64,000 nucleotides of DNA from Litoditis marina (Eukaryota > Nematoda > Chromadorea > Rhabditida > Rhabditidae): the NCBI GenBank assembly GCA_964036275.1, contig OZ038440.1, forward strand, positions 4,067,690 through 4,131,689, given 5' to 3'. A program made the translations under genes and the position numbers. Positions 1-14,021 of this stretch are shown piece after piece. The notes under the pieces were generated by a model. The model worked only from the letters and a program-made list of their open reading frames with translations, did not search any database and was not told the DNA's origin. Numbering within the stretch: the first letter of the stretch is position 1; each line of letters opens with the position of its first letter.

Positions 1-136
1 TATACGTACAATGTATGTTAACTATGTGTTTTATCGAACAGTCGTGGACAGGGTGCTGTCACTGCCAGCTTGTCTGCGTATCTTTGATCACACTCGCTCA
101 TCTGTGCTTTGCTATCTTTTTTTTATAAACTTGAGA

Positions 137-262
137 CTCAAAGCCTGACGGTTATGTGGACCAATCCCGTGTCAACGGTTTTTTGAACTGCAATTGAAAA
201 ATGTATTGCAGTTTAAAGGACTGAAGCGTTGGGATTGGACCACAAAACCGTCCTTCTTTAAG
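137..262. repeat. Family A palindromic element, copy 1
   Basis: Imperfect palindrome of about 126 bp. Its outer arms (GGTTATGTGGACCAAT and ATTGGACCACAAAACC) and inner arms (around ATTGAAAAATGTATTGCAGT) match four further copies at 45603, 48704, 57300 and 63246. The other copies begin and end at TTAA; here the left end is altered (TCAA). No coding capacity; looks like a non-autonomous DNA element (MITE). Confidence 0.8.
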
Positions 263-997
263 ACTGTTTGTAACACGCAGACAGACAGTTAGTAGCACAC
301 GTAAACAGTCGTACACCAGTGTTATGTGTGAAATTTCGCCGCTTGGATGCATCGTGTTTCATGATTAACTATAATAATTTTATCTCCCAATTTTTGAATC
401 AAACCCAGTACCTCCTCTTCCAGATATGTTAATGGAACCAAAAAAGGACAATAAGAAGAAATTGGTCAGTTCTGTCGGAAACCCGCTCACTTTACTGATA
501 CATTTTGTCATAAAATCACAGAACATCACAAAAAAATGAATGTGAATCACACAATTTAGATGGAATCATCTCTTATCTGCTACGCCCGGTGTTTTATATG
601 ATTTTCCATAACGTGTTCAGTCTAAATTGAGATGCTGATCGATTCAATTTATCAATTGTAACTTCTTCACGAAAATAGAATAATATTCAGCCTAAGTGAG
701 AGGCTTTTTAGTAATAACAACCGGTTTAGTGATCATATATACTCCTCTGGAATCACCTTTAATATTCCTATGCCCGTTAAAGTTTGCTTGTTTCCAACTA
801 CTTGTAGAGCTGGGTAAAGGCGAAACGTGCTATAGGATTTGTCGAACCGTCATGGACACCGTACCATCGATTTTGTGAGAGGCGGGGTTTGGCGAGGGGC
901 CAGCGAGTCTGCGTATCATTGATCTACACACTCTTACAAGCGCTGGCAAGTAATTAACGACCGCTCGCCCCGCATCGCTCAATCAATCTCTGCTGTC

Positions 998-1012
998 TTT
1001 ATAGGGAAAATG
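998..1012 (+). promoter_or_regulatory. Probable spliced-leader acceptor before the first gene
   Basis: TTTATAG followed after 5 bases by the ATG of the B-box-like gene, with no upstream coding exon that could pair with it. This is the usual layout of a nematode trans-splice site, inferred from position only. Confidence 0.4.
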
Positions 1013-3814
1013 GCGACTATACCGAGCTACCATGTGTCATCACTAATAATTTAACGTGTTTTCTTCAATTGTTCATTTTTATTACAGAAACATGAGGACT
1101 GCGTGTGTTGTGAAGAAGAGATAGCTAAGGCCAAGAGCCGGGTATGTGTGACCTGCTCTTCGATCAGCCTGGACCGACTGGAGCCAAGCTCGGTTGATTG
1201 GGATAGCGTAAGTTCAGTTGTTTGAAGTTTAGTTTTCTTTATAATTTGGTTAGATTTTTGTTTTTCAGCTTCTAGTTCATTCAACTTTAAGGAAGGAGAC
1301 AGAGAGAGAGGGAGAGATAAAGTTCTGCCACGTTGACAGTGGTTTTTTTGTGTTTTTTAGGTGTTTCCTAATAACGGCCCAATAAATATACTTATAAAAC
1401 TACGCCAATAGAAACAAACATCTCTACAAGACAAACCTTAATAGATATTAGTTGCTTCAATTTCAGCCGTTTTTTGAAGAGATAGTACTTATTGCTACCA
1501 CGAATTGCTCCAAACGGTTCGGTTACTTTCAAAAAAAGACTAAAATTTCTTTATGGAAAAGTAACCGTATCGATTTTGCTTCCAAATAGCCCTGGAAAAG
1601 TAACCGTATCGATTTTGGTTCCAAATAGCCCAATTTTTTGTGTGATTCGCCTTTTACTTCAGTTGTCACTCTGCATTCTTTGCCCGACATGCTGCTTGGA
1701 GGACAAACATGGAGACCACAAGTTCGCTCCTCTCACCCGCGTCGAGGTGAGTTTTTAAGTTGCATTCAAGACGAGTTATACAAGGATATAGTTCCCACCA
1801 TTTTAACTGAGACTCCTACAGTACACTACTAAATTTAGGACGATTGGTTTATAAACCAAACTTATCTCGAAACTATTTTAAAACACTTTGTAACGGGCAA
1901 TCAAAATCTTAAGCAAAAATTGTAAAACTTTTCGACAACATTTGAGCTGATAAGCGCCTTGAAAGTTGTGTATTCTTACTGTTGAAGTGTCAATGGGAAC
2001 GAAAGAAAACTTCATGGTCTCTCCTCAATTCGGCAGCGATACGTTGGAGAGTCGCAGTGACTAACATATATGAACATACCAACACTAACACTAACGTACT
2101 AACACTAACGCTACACACTAACGTACTAACACTAACGCAATAACACTAACGTACGCAGAAACTAACAAATGCATTTGCCATTCGCTCTTCTTTGTTTCAG
2201 AAACCATTTCTATTGCAGAATGACATTCGTAGTCTGCTCTACGGACTGGAAACGTTCGAAGAAACGTGTAAATCAACATCGCCTGTAGCCGACTCGGTAT
2301 ATTTTGGTCGTATTTGAGCTTTACGATTTATGAACGTCTTTAAAGGGACCGTTCCTCTTTAATTTGGAGGTTTGAGCTGATTAGTCGATGTTGTTAACAT
2401 TGAAAAAACACGATCATTCATCTAGGTGTCAACTTCCTGTTTTGCTCCGTGTTCTCAAAAATGCGGCGCAACCACGCGCACGTACGTACACCGCCGAGTT
2501 CACGTACAAAATTTTCAAAATGCCTATAAAAATACAAAACCATATTCACAATTTTGCCAAAATTTTAACAATCAAAGCTGTGACAAAGGATTTGTAGATA
2601 TTATCATGAAAACAACAAAGCAGTGAGAGATCAAGGATTGCTGCATTACAGTAACCCGAATTCGGTTGACTTCTAATTTGCTCCGCAATAATGTGGTTTT
2701 CTGCACTTTCTGTATGTAACGTGTGCAACTTTTATCTCAAAACAGAATGAATGACTTTTTTCATTTTTCAAAAACTACTTACATTGCACATTATAGAGGT
2801 ACGGTCCCTTTAAGATTCACTCCTTTTTTCATTTTCAAGGCAAATTTAGATAAATTGCGATGGGCTGGTATGACCCTCAACCTAACGCATCCTTGTTACA
2901 TCTGCAAGAGTAGTTCCCATGGTATTTCATAGTCTTTTGGCAGCTCCAATTTGAGAATTTTCGACTAACTTAGTTACTGAACGGTCAAAACCGACATGAA
3001 AATTATAAATAAACAAAGAGTCAGGTTTCTTTCAATAAGTGTTTCACTTTCGGAAGTTTTTATTTGAGGTGGATGATTTTTGTTTGGATGTCATTCTGCA
3101 GCATTGGAAAGAGTTTGAAACGGTTCGGTATTCGAAGGAGAACTACAGGAATTTGTTCCCTGCTGACCGAAAAGTTCGTTTGTCTACTTTTCGGCCAATC
3201 TTTTGCGTCAGCTGAGGCTAGATGCATGAACATCCGTAAACGTGGCTTTCTCTCCCAACATGGTTTTTTCTACTCTCGCATCCCGCCGGAAGGCGGCTGT
3301 TACCGAATGGTGTGCGAAGCGAGAGACGCAGGAGGAGATAAAGGTGTTTCATCATATCATTATTATTTTTTACCCACATTTGATTGCAGGAAACTGACGT
3401 CTCTGGCCCCCGCAGTCACCACGGTGAGATAATTCTCTCATTAGTTACGCGACTTCAGCGGAGTCAATTTTTTTGTAAAATCGGCTATGAAAAAGAACGT
3501 GTCCAAGTGGAACGACTGGAATATTTTCTCAGAAATGCATCATAAAAATTAGAGAGCATTCGAAAAAACTATTTTTTTCAAATTACTTTCTCCTTTTACG
3601 TAACAAGAGCGTTACAAACCGACCCTTTGGGGTTGTAACGTTCTTCTCGTGGCTAGTGATTAGAACACATGTGTGCTATTTTGTCAAACAAAATTATTAT
3701 TAAAAAACGATATTTGGTTCAGATGAACCCATTTCTGAAGAAGAGGATACGGAAGAGTGTGAGAGCGACGAATCAGACAGAACCTTCAAACGTTGTCCCT
3801 ATCACAGTGGCTAA
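1010..3814 (+). CDS. B-box-like zinc-binding protein (hypothetical, ~190 aa)
   Basis: Proposed exons: 1010-1033, 1088-1207, 1663-1746, 2201-2296, 3102-3173, 3293-3343, 3390-3423, 3723-3814; phases agree throughout and the last exon ends in TAA. The start ATG lies 6 bases after TTTATAG, a likely trans-splice acceptor. Exons 2-3 are cysteine-rich: CVCC and CVTC pairs, then C-x2-C-x5-H-x2-H (in CPTCCLEDKHGDH), which fits the second half of a TRIM-type B-box. The middle (DIRSLLYGLETFEETCK, then HWKEFETVRYSKENY) looks helical. The C-terminus is acidic (SEEEDTEECESDESD) and ends CPYHSG. I recognise no RING, NHL or SPRY domain, and the size is far below a typical TRIM protein. The least certain point is the intron 3174-3292 (donor GTTCGT, weak acceptor GGAAG); without it the reading frame breaks. 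Role unknown; zinc-mediated protein interaction is inferred. Confidence 0.55.
2085..2168 (+). repeat. ACTAACG-type short tandem repeat
   Basis: Tandem runs of CTAACACTAACG, ACTAACGTA and variants lie in the intron before the exon at 2201. The unit length varies. Low-complexity repeat without coding signal. Confidence 0.7.
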
Positions 3815-5348
3815 ATCAACTCGACTGCATAAACCAAAAAACTTCTACACCCCGCCGACCAATACCACTGACAAAAGCTATATTGTGAACAAAATAAACA
3901 GTTTGCAAAAGTGTTTCGTACAAAATAATCTCACAATCCAAACGGAGCGGCGTGCAATGGCGTCACACAGCAGAAATATTTACATAAAGTCAAAGAGAGC
4001 ACATTTCGTAACAATACTTCACGCTCTACGTGACTATGAAGTATTTCTTTAGTAAACAGTGATACGATTTAGCAATTCGTTATATAATCACGGTGAGAAA
4101 TACCCAAAAACGCAATAGTGAGTGAAGACAGACGAATCCAAAGACACACATACAGATAGTATCCGATACAGATAGTATCCGCTAATACGAAACACTTTTG
4201 TGGATTCGCTTGAGATGGTTAGAAGAATAAGCCTGTTCTCAAACTGATCAGAGGTGATAAGGTTTATTATGAAACGTAAAATCGCGATCGAATGAAGCTT
4301 GAGCCTTCTTCGTGACTTTTTAATTTCACCTTCACTTTCTGGAACAAAGACTTGCTTAGCAACGTTTTCTAACACCCACATTGTTACGCAAATGTAAAGA
4401 CGGAAGTGTAAAACATGACACACCAAGATTAACAGTTTCTTAATATTTGTTCAAGTTCAAAATTACTGTTTCCTTCCCAAATATAGCATTTCTTAGTCAA
4501 CAGAAATATTGACTAAACCCTAAGAAGTTTTATTGATGGTTTTTACGGACGTAAGGTAAAAATAAAAACCACCTACTGGTTGTGATATTGAACGTACTGG
4601 GCATTACGCTAACATTAAAGTTGAACTTTTTCGAAATTACAGCTTGCTGGTATCTGATTTGAATATCTCATGTTTTATTAATAATAATTAACGAAACTGT
4701 GTAATTTCAAACACAACGTCACGTTATGCAGTGTTATCTAACGGGTGTATATAATAGAATAAATATAGAAATACACACTATTGAAACTAGCGAAACAAAT
4801 CGGGGCAAGCTATTCCCGGCCTTGCACTTACGTACTGGGCCTCGGGTCAAATATCAATGGGAATTGGCGGAAATAAGATATACGAATTGGGAGGGGACCA
4901 TGTTCCCAGCCCATCCTCGTGATATTTCACAATGATTTAGCTCAATTCACAAAGACGAATCTATTATGAGAGAATAGAATAGGCACACGCACACGCACAA
5001 ATACCCAGAAAGGAAAAATTTTGGAACTAGTGTACTTTTTATTACACGTTTATGAATCAGGTCTACGGTATATGGTATTTGGTATGATTGTGAAATGTGA
5101 AAACGATTGGAACATTATAGAGCAGTGAAGCACAAGTAGAATGTATGTTCGTTGTATTGTTGACCCAACAGCGATTGAAAACACGAGAGTTTGTTGGAGT
5201 TGGATTGAATTTCCGTAGCCTCGGAAGCGCCGGTGATTCAAAAAAGATGCGAAAACCCAGTGACCATAGAAAGGGGAGAGGTAAATGTTTTGATGATCCG
5301 CAAAATACGAAAAAAAAATTAAAGGGAAAAGTCAAACAGTTTTTAACT

Positions 5349-5510
<162 letters not shown>

Positions 5511-5639
5511 TTTTTTCTTACTCTTTCGTTTTCTTTTTCATCTAGGCTGAGCTTCTCAGAGATAAGTTTATTATTTCTTTGCCGACTCTGAAGATGCAAA
5601 ACATCGAGAAGAAACAAAGATTGCAACTCGCAACAATGG

Positions 5640-5790
5640 GTCATTTTCTCTTGAACTTTATTGTCTGAGAACACGCGCTTCATCTTTGAAGGATCGCGCC
5701 CAGCTACGAATCTTTTGCACGCAGGTTCGATTCCGGCGAGAGACAGACATAATAAACTTGGCACACACTATAAACGAGGTCTCATCGTGA
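5640..5790 (+). repeat. tRNA-like short interspersed element, copy 1
   Basis: Contains GCAGGTTCGATTCCGGCGAG, which includes a polymerase III B-box (GGTTCGATTCC), followed by GAGACAGACATAATAAACTTGGCACACACTAT. The same tail recurs after the B-box at 26130-26185. The A-box side is degraded, so it is not a functional tRNA gene. Confidence 0.6.
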
Positions 5791-6839
5791 GCTGAGCAAA
5801 ACTCGAAACGGTATACTGTATATAGGTCATAAAACTTATCTTCTGTCGCTCATATTGGTAAATGGCAAGGATTATTGTTACTTACGTGCTATAACAAAAA
5901 TAGTACTAATTCGCATTGTTTCAGGATTGTTATAATCTCGTGTAAAAAACCAAGGTACTTGGGAAAAGAGTTTACATGTCATTGTCCAAATATTTTTGTG
6001 GGCGAAAAACCTATGCAAACTATTGCATCACGTATGCACGTTGAGTGTTTTGTGAACTGTGTAAAGTTGATCAAAAAATATGGTCAAAAAAATTAGAACT
6101 AACCCATGGAAAAACGTCGTATAAAGAAAAAGGTCTCGTCTTCACTACTTGGATTGCAGTAACTACTGCATGTGCGTATCAACCTTTCGAACTTTCGTTT
6201 CGAAAAACATTATTATAACTTTATGTTGGTTAAAGCGATCAGAGAATTATTGTCGCCTATTAATTGTTAATTGCTAATTGCTAATGTGGTAATTGTCGCC
6301 TACTTACTCACTTAGTTATATTGAGCGCGACTGAAATGAACTTCGGTCTATTTTCTGATTTTGCATAACATTTACTAACTCTTTGAAAAGTCGGATAAAT
6401 TCTGCCTCAAGTGTCTAACAGACAAGTATACTCAGAGAAATGTATGAAATTTCGTAAAAAAAAAATAATCTTGGTTTTATTTTTAATTATAGGCTATCTA
6501 GCAACCACGAGTTCGTCTAGATGTGGCGCTATCGTACTAATTGTCGCCCGCGGGTGGACCAAAGATGATAACTTCGCAATCTGGTGCAACACTTCTCTTA
6601 GAAATGATCCTCTTTTTTCAATAAGAGTAAGTGAATTTTCATATATTTGCAATTCATCAAGGGCCCTGTCCCCTCTTCCTAGGGCAGTCACCCTGCAAAA
6701 ACGAATGATGGTGCATATCCGATGTTCAAGACAAGGATTTGCAATTTTACGGCTACTTAGTGAGCCAGTAAGATAAAATATCAAAGGAGTAGTTCAACAT
6801 AATTTTCACGACTCAGGACGTTAAACTCCGATCCACTCT

Positions 6840-6840
<1 letters not shown>

Positions 6841-6882
<42 letters not shown>
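6841..6882. repeat. (GA)n microsatellite
   Basis: A 42-bp GA dinucleotide run; near-repeats continue to about 6908. Confidence 0.9.
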
Positions 6883-6885
<3 letters not shown>

Positions 6886-6920
6886 AGAGTGAGAGAAAGA
6901 GTGAGAGTAAGTTTTTTTCG

Positions 6921-7115
6921 TCCTGTTTTCATTTTCTCAGAGGGGTTCAACTGATGATGACCCAACCCTCTGAGAAAACCCAAAACCGTCTTGAATTAGG
7001 GTCGAAACGGTTTTGAGTACATCTCTTACTGAGCACATTAACTTAATCATACCACCATCCAAAATTCCTAGTGACACAATTATAATTTGTTCAAATAAAA
7101 TAACTTAATAGTGAA
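6921..7115. repeat. Family E element, single arm
   Basis: Starts at CGTCCTGTTTTCATTTTCTC and runs through GATGATGACCCAACCCTCTG and ACGGTTTTGAGTACATCTC to CATTAACTTAATCATACCAC. It is a close copy of one arm of the inverted-repeat element at 39420-39792, including the outer flank that continues there to about 39420 in inverted orientation. Confidence 0.8.
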
Positions 7116-10057
7116 TTAATTGTTTGCAATCGTCCTTGGTCTAGTAGAATCTTTTGTGCAAATATTGGTTTTTGAAACAAACAACCTCATCATATGAGAA
7201 CGTTATACTTGTGGGATAGCAGAACGCAAAAACTCAAAATGACTTAAAAAATGTGTGCCTACACGTCATTTTGATAGTTATTGTGCGATATCTGGTGAGC
7301 AGTCGAGGAACACCATTTCGTAACGATTCGGAGTGATCTAATAAATCATGAATCTTGAATCTTGGAATTGAGATGAACAAAATTCAAACACAAACAATCT
7401 TTCATAAGAACTGGAGAACTTAGAATTATCTGGGAGAAAATAGAAGATACTGATAATATTTGAGAAAGTACTTGAAAAACAGCATTCACAATTCCAACAA
7501 AAATGTAATGTCAGGTACCTGTTACGAATATTACTCACGAAATGTTTTGTAAACAAGTCTCTGCCGGAAACTAGGTCAATTTCCGGTCTACTTCACCATT
7601 TTCAATCAAAACATGTGAGAGGAGTGTTATTTATGGTAATACCACGCCGAAACAATGTTAGTGAACTTTTGAGTTGTAGATTTGTGAACTCAAAGTCAGG
7701 CAAATGTAATCGCGTGGTACTACATAAAAAGGAAAGTCACGTTTGAACGTTAAGAAACGTGAAAGAAAGTGCACTTTCCCGATATCTATTACAGTATTCT
7801 GCTTTTTATGATCGAGAAATATAACAATTGAAATACATTTTCAAATTTAACGGTAAATGGCAGTAGTTTATGGACTCAAACTCAAAAGTTTACTTCTAAA
7901 GTTTTGCTTTTGTGCTTTTCAAAGCAGTATTCACGACGTAAGAGCGAATCTGGCAGACGATTCGCAAGCATTGATTCCGAGAATTAATTAAACATTCAAT
8001 AGACTTTGGATATATCCGCAGAACCGAAAGGTTAATGGAACTTCCTTGTTTGTATAGGCCCTTTTCGTCAAAGGTTGGCTATTTTGAGAAACAGATGAAT
8101 TGTGATTCCTAGTTGTGTAACTTCGCGGGTATGAAGGAATGAAGGAGCTCTAATTCAATTTACAGTTTAAATAAATATTAAAACATTAGAACAAGAGTTG
8201 TGTAACTTCGCGAAAAAATGAAAGCTCTACCATAATATGGTAACAAGGTTAAATAAAGGCCCAGAAAGCAAAGTTGTAGTCTACTCTTCTGCTAGGGCGG
8301 AAGTTTTGAGTCAGACAAGGACATCGACTAAGAAAGAAAACCGAGACAAAGCTAACTTGTCCCTTGATTCGCCTAAAACTGTTTATTTCACACATGCACA
8401 ATGGTTCGTTATTGCGCACGGTCATGTTTTGATGCACGTTCCAGAATACATCACGCATACGTGAGGTTGTACTCAATGTCCAATACGTATGCGTATTGGT
8501 ATTGGATTTTGATGTTTACGAATCACAATGCTAACTCGAACATTAAAGTTATATAGAAACGCTATGTTAAGGCTGTGGTCGAAAATGGCAACAAAATAAC
8601 AACCGAAATAGGACAAATAGTTTAGTTGAAGACAAATGCAATCACCTATGTTGCAAAACATTAGTAGGCGGTGGAATCTCCTGCAAAGTCATCTAATGTC
8701 CCCCGAGAGACTGCGAAAGAAAGAGAAGGAGGACAGATCGGTTTCTGACCAATTATCTCGAGAGATGAAACATTCAGATGAATCGTGGAGAAGAACAGCG
8801 ATGCATAAACTTTTGAACGTTTCGAATACAACGAGTTATGTAAAATGGGGAGTTGTTTGTAAACAACTTGATTTGAGTAAAATACTTTTTTATGGTTCAC
8901 TCCCAACTACTGCGCAGAGGACCAGAGGGCTATCACCAATGAAAATGAAACTGTGATGAACTCAGAAACTGGATTATCGAATGAAGAATATTGTTCATAA
9001 CTGCGAAGATTGTTTTCTCAGAAACCAAAATTCAACAAACTGCACCAACTTCACTCGGTCGTGACTTGAATTGGTCAGTACTTATCGAACAATTCTATTT
9101 TTTTCTTCAAAATTGTGGTTTTGCATTAAGAGCAAAACATAATCAATTGAGAAAAGGTAATCCAATGTCGATGTGCATGAAATAGCGGACCTTCTTTTTT
9201 TTCCATCATACTTTCGGGATAATCAAGTTTAGTGTGACGGGAAGAAAGCACTCTGGTTGTAGATAAATCGTGGTCTGGCGAGTTGAACAAGCGTAGAAAA
9301 CTGTTAAGTGCCCATGTAACACTTCAGACTGTGTACACAACTTGCCTTCGCTTTTGACTTTCAAAAGGTCGGGGAATGCGGTTGTAGCCTTATCACGTCA
9401 TTGGTGGATACATCAAAAACGTGGGAGAATTTGGAGAGGAATTCTGCGGGTTGAAGATGGCGAGCACTTCACAACAAAATATGTTTCCGTTCAAATAAAA
9501 AAACGCTACTGTACGAAATTTCCTCTTTCCGAAACGACTATATACGGTGTATTTCGCTCACTACACCAACTTCACTTGGTCGTGACATGAATTGGCCAGT
9601 ACTTATCAAACAATCCTTTTTTCACTCCACAACTGTGTGGGTAAAGTATGATACCTTACTTTTCAATAAAAAAGTGGGAGGGGGGGGGGGTCAAACGTAA
9701 CCTATATCTCAGAGAGAAAAAACATATACCTAATTTCCATAGAGCCAAGCAAAATTGAGAATTTGCTGGTGAGCATCTCAAATTCCCGGCACGCGTTGAG
9801 CCGTTGAATAAATCAAACAGTCGGGAATGAGCCAGCGAAAGACAAATTCATATTTCTTCTTCCCTCTCATTCTTTTTTTTTGTGTTCTTTGACCTCTTTT
9901 TCAATTGTTTTTCTCCTGCTCTCTCTTTTATTCTCTCTCTATTTCGTTCGTTCATCTCTACACCTCCCTATCTCTATCCCTTTCTCTCACTTCCTTTCTC
10001 TCCCTCGCTCTCCCTCTCCTTCTTTTCTCCTGCTCTCTCTATTTCTCTCTTTCTCCT

Positions 10058-10058
<1 letters not shown>

Positions 10059-10128
<70 letters not shown>
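10059..10128. repeat. (CT)n microsatellite upstream of the reductase gene
   Basis: About 70 bp of pure CT repeat inside a longer pyrimidine-rich stretch (9890-10150), ending some 90 bp before the reductase start codon. It could act as a GAGA-like promoter feature or be part of an outron; neither can be told from sequence. Confidence 0.9.
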
Positions 10129-10132
<4 letters not shown>

Positions 10133-10218
10133 GTTTCTCTCTATCATTCTCTGTTTTGGTAAACAATTGACCCGCAGTGGAATCGATATGACCACCATTT
10201 GTCCCAGCATAACACTTC

Positions 10219-13200
10219 ATGGCGCTTACCTTCGACTTCTCTTTCAAGAAGGTTCTGGTTACCGGGGCCAGTCAAGGTACCATATTTCATTTTACAGAAT
10301 GTTTATACGTTAAATTTTCCAAACTTCTCCAAAATACTAGACTTTTTTCTGCGTTTTATAGACTACTTGTACCCTTGTACGTTATATTCTTCCAATTTCT
10401 TCAAAATACTGCGTATTTTTTCGTTAATTTCCAGTAGTTATTAGTTATGCTTTTCTTTTTTTTTCCAATTTATTAGAATAAATTGCGCGATTGCTCCAAA
10501 GTTTTAGGACCTTTTCGATTTTTATTTACTATTCAAGTCAATTTATTCGAATAAATTGTACAAGTATCATAAAATTGACTCAGAATTTTATAAAATTACT
10601 GGCGCAGGTAGGAGTACTGTTATACAGCAAACTCACGTATTTATATAATTAATATTCTTGGTGATATTAAAATCTCTGATTCAATAGTTCAGGATATTTT
10701 CCTACCAAAAACATTGGAAAATGTAATTGAAATAAATAAATTATAACTTCAGGTATTGGCAAGGAGCTGGCTCTGGCTCTTGCTAAATGTGGAGCAATAG
10801 TCGTGGCCTGCGCCAGGAACGAGGCAGCTCTAGATGATCTGTGTAGTCAGGTATATAAACTTTTTCTTCTTCTTCTCTACAGACACATTACTGGTGTCTT
10901 TCACCACCAACATTTATCGAATATATAATATGACATTTGACATCCTTACGCATTTTACACCATAATCTACTAATTAGCGTCATTTGCCTGCCCTAAACCA
11001 CCATAATCTACCGTAGTCACAAAGTCAACCATTTTTGGGTGGAAAATCGTTGAATTCCCGAAAGTACACAAATTTGCTAATCGTACTTCGTATATCTTTT
11101 ATTTCTGTGACGTAGTGGTATTTTAAGTGATATTATGTTCTGTTTTTTTTCTTTAGCGCACCTCATTGTGCATCAAATAAATAAAGTATCCCAAGCACTT
11201 TCCAGAACAGCCTTATCTCGAAGATGGTCTGTGATGTGACCTCCTCTGAAGAGGTGCTGCGAGCGGCCATCGAACCCCATCTACCCTTTGACTACTTGGT
11301 GAACAATGCCGGAATCGCCATTCTCGACAAGTTCGGCGAAATCCATGGAGACACCATCAGCCGGTAGGTGTCCTATGAAACGATAGAGTGGTACTGTATG
11401 ACTGTTTTCTGCTGTGTCATATCATTAATGGTGGTGGTTTCGACGCGCTAGACGAGTTTTGCTTCGAAACATTTCGTCTTTTTGTTACATGTTGTGAACT
11501 GGTAGCTGACGGTAGTTTCATCTATGGGTTATGCTTGCAATCATCCAAAACTTGTGAGGGTGATTAGAAAATTATAAGCCGTGACCGACGCATATACGGT
11601 TCAACGTAGAGGAAATGACACAAAGTGTATGTGGGAGGTATAATTTGCTTTGCAATTGTTCGTGTGCGCAATGCTAATATTTCAGAACTATGGATGTGAA
11701 CTTCAAGGCTCCTCTCCTGATTTCACAAATCGTCGCGAAGGGAATGCTGGACAACAAAATAAACGGGTCCATTGTCAATGTGTCTTCCCAAGCCTCGCTT
11801 CGACCACTCGATAATCACACTGTTTACTGTGAGTTAGCACGTTTTCCGAATATGCTATATCTATAGTTTGATCTTGCCACATTTCAGCCGGAATATACTA
11901 GTGATGTGTGGACTTCAAACTTCAATAGTTGTTCTTACCGTCCTTCAATTCACAGTCATTTCTAGGTTGTATTTTGATCTCAGAGATAGTAAATTGTGAC
12001 AGGACCACGAGATCAGACTACGACATAAGGAAGTCAGATCAACTTGTGACGGTTCAGCTTGCTATTAAGCCCGTAATTAGAACGCTGCTCCTCTTTCTAA
12101 ATGGATTCACGAACTATTCGCTATATATTGAACCAAATATTATTCACCTAACTTGTTTTCGATATATAAAATGTAAGTATTGTTCGCAATTATGTAAACA
12201 GCTACCAGTGCGAAGAAGAATTCAGTAATGGAAAAACAAGATTTAGGCAAAAGTGAAATACCTTGCAGGTGCCAGTAAAGCTGCCTTGGACATGCTAACT
12301 CGCAGCATGGCAAACGAGTTGGGGGCTTTCGGTATTCGGGTCAACTGTGTCAATCCAACGGTCGTTTGGACAGAATTGGGCAGACAGGTCAGATTCGAGT
12401 TTATAACTTTTCATTTCCATCTAAACGATGTTTCAAGATTTTTTCGATTGTTTACTACTTTAGTCAGGTACAGCCGAAGTTTATAGAGTACGTGCGTTTT
12501 CGACAAATATTCAGCTTCCTGGCTGAAGCGGAAAATATGAAATCAGAGATTACCTCATGTACTTTTTAGGTATTGAACTTTCAACTCGTAAAAAACTTGT
12601 AGTAGTCTGCCCTGCAAACACAACAGAACGAAACGAACTAATTGTGTTATAGGACTCGTTCTTTCCAGGGCAAGCCTACATATTTTGCCCTATCCCGCTG
12701 GGTTTGTAGTTTGATTCCGCTGCTTATTGGTCGAAATTCAAAAACCGGGGTGTTTATCAAAATCGCACTACGACGAAATTTCGGTCATTAACCTCCACAG
12801 AAAATTAACGAAAGCTAGGAAACATTGACAGATGTATTCAGCAGAGATCGCTACAACGACTTTTTGTTACAGGCTTGGAGCGATGAAGCGAAATCTGCCA
12901 TCATGCTAAACAAAATGTTCATAAAAAGATTCGCAGGTTCGTTTAAATGAGTTATGGTTAGCTTCAGATATAATTGCACCACAAGCTGTGATACAATTGT
13001 TTAACGTCCTCTTGAAACTTTCAACGTTTCTTAGCACATCTGTAGGTCAGGGCGTCTAAGTTGAAGTCATTAGGAGTATGACGAGGCATGCAACTACAGT
13101 TTTTCGCCTAACTTGCGTTCATAGTCTCGGCAGATCGCAAACATGAAACTACAAGATTTTGTAGCCTTTCCCGTTCTTGTGCAGAAGTTATAATAGTCCA

Positions 13201-13504
13201 TTTCCGCTAGAAACTCATTTGTGATACCGAAACGAAAATCCTTGAAAGTGATCCTTGAAAGAGTGTTGCCAGTCGGATTTGCTCAGCATCTCAATTCACT
13301 AGCAACACATACTGGAAAATTTCATGAGCCGAAAATCTATACTTATCAAGTTTTCGCACGAAAACTTGATTACAAAATATCCAATTTTCCAATTTGTTTT
13401 CAGAAGTGGATGATGTGATAAGTTCTATCATGTTCCTTCTATCTGACGGGTCTGCGATGACAACTGGTAGTGTACTGCCGGTAGATGGAGGATTCAGCAC
13501 ATGA
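10219..13504 (+). CDS. dhs-21: L-xylulose reductase / dicarbonyl reductase (SDR family, 246 aa)
   Basis: Exons 10219-10276, 10753-10850, 11206-11363, 11686-11828, 12269-12387, 12873-12936 and 13404-13504 join in phase to 246 codons, the usual DCXR length. Short-chain dehydrogenase landmarks are present in order: cofactor loop TGASQGIG (residues ~15-22), NNAG, catalytic Ser in VNVSSQAS, and YCASK with catalytic Tyr and Lys. The last two exons ([16 protein letters not shown], then [12 protein letters not shown] and LPVDGGF) match the DCXR subfamily. The family reduces L-xylulose to xylitol, and alpha-dicarbonyls, using NADPH in the cytosol. An acceptor-like TGTCCCAG lies 11 bases before the ATG. 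It is the first gene of a possible operon with the CCDC97 and GYF genes. The symbol is assigned by family to the C. elegans DCXR gene; orthology is not proven here. Confidence 0.93.
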
Positions 13505-14021
13505 TTCATTATTGTTTGCATTTATATAAATTATTTATTCTTGCAACAATTATTTATGATAATTTCAGTGTATTCACTTGCTCCACGCAAATAAGTTTTG
13601 AGTACAGTAGTGGGCTACTTGTAATCATGTAGGTTATCTGCCGAATTCGGAAAACTGTTGACGTAACAGGGAACATATAACTCAAAAATTTGCTTTAAAT
13701 CAGAGCTAAGAGAAGGCACGCGTCTACGGTATACTACACTTTCTTCTGTGTTGTTTCTGAAGTTAGGCGTCGTGTTGAAAAGGGGAACGCGCGTGTGTAC
13801 ACGACCGTCATTTTTGATCTCACGTCTTCGAATTGATGTTTTTCAAAAAAAAAACGTGCTCTCGGTTCATTAATAATATAATTAATTAGTTTGTCAACTT
13901 GAGAAGTTAGCCTTTGTATTTTTGCGCTACTCCTATGATTCTCATGTTCTTCATTCTCTAGTCTTTCAATATTGTTCATCAGGGTAATTCGCCGAATCTG
14001 TTCAGATTGTGCATTTTCGTA

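Noticed and set aside
8237..8956. Two adjacent plus-strand frames of 75 and 106 codons
   Set aside because: No recognisable domain, no consistent splice chain, and a duplicated non-coding segment lies next to them; I could not support a gene.
9880..10247. Several overlapping Ser-Leu and Arg-Glu frames
   Set aside because: Produced by the CT-rich tract upstream of the reductase gene.
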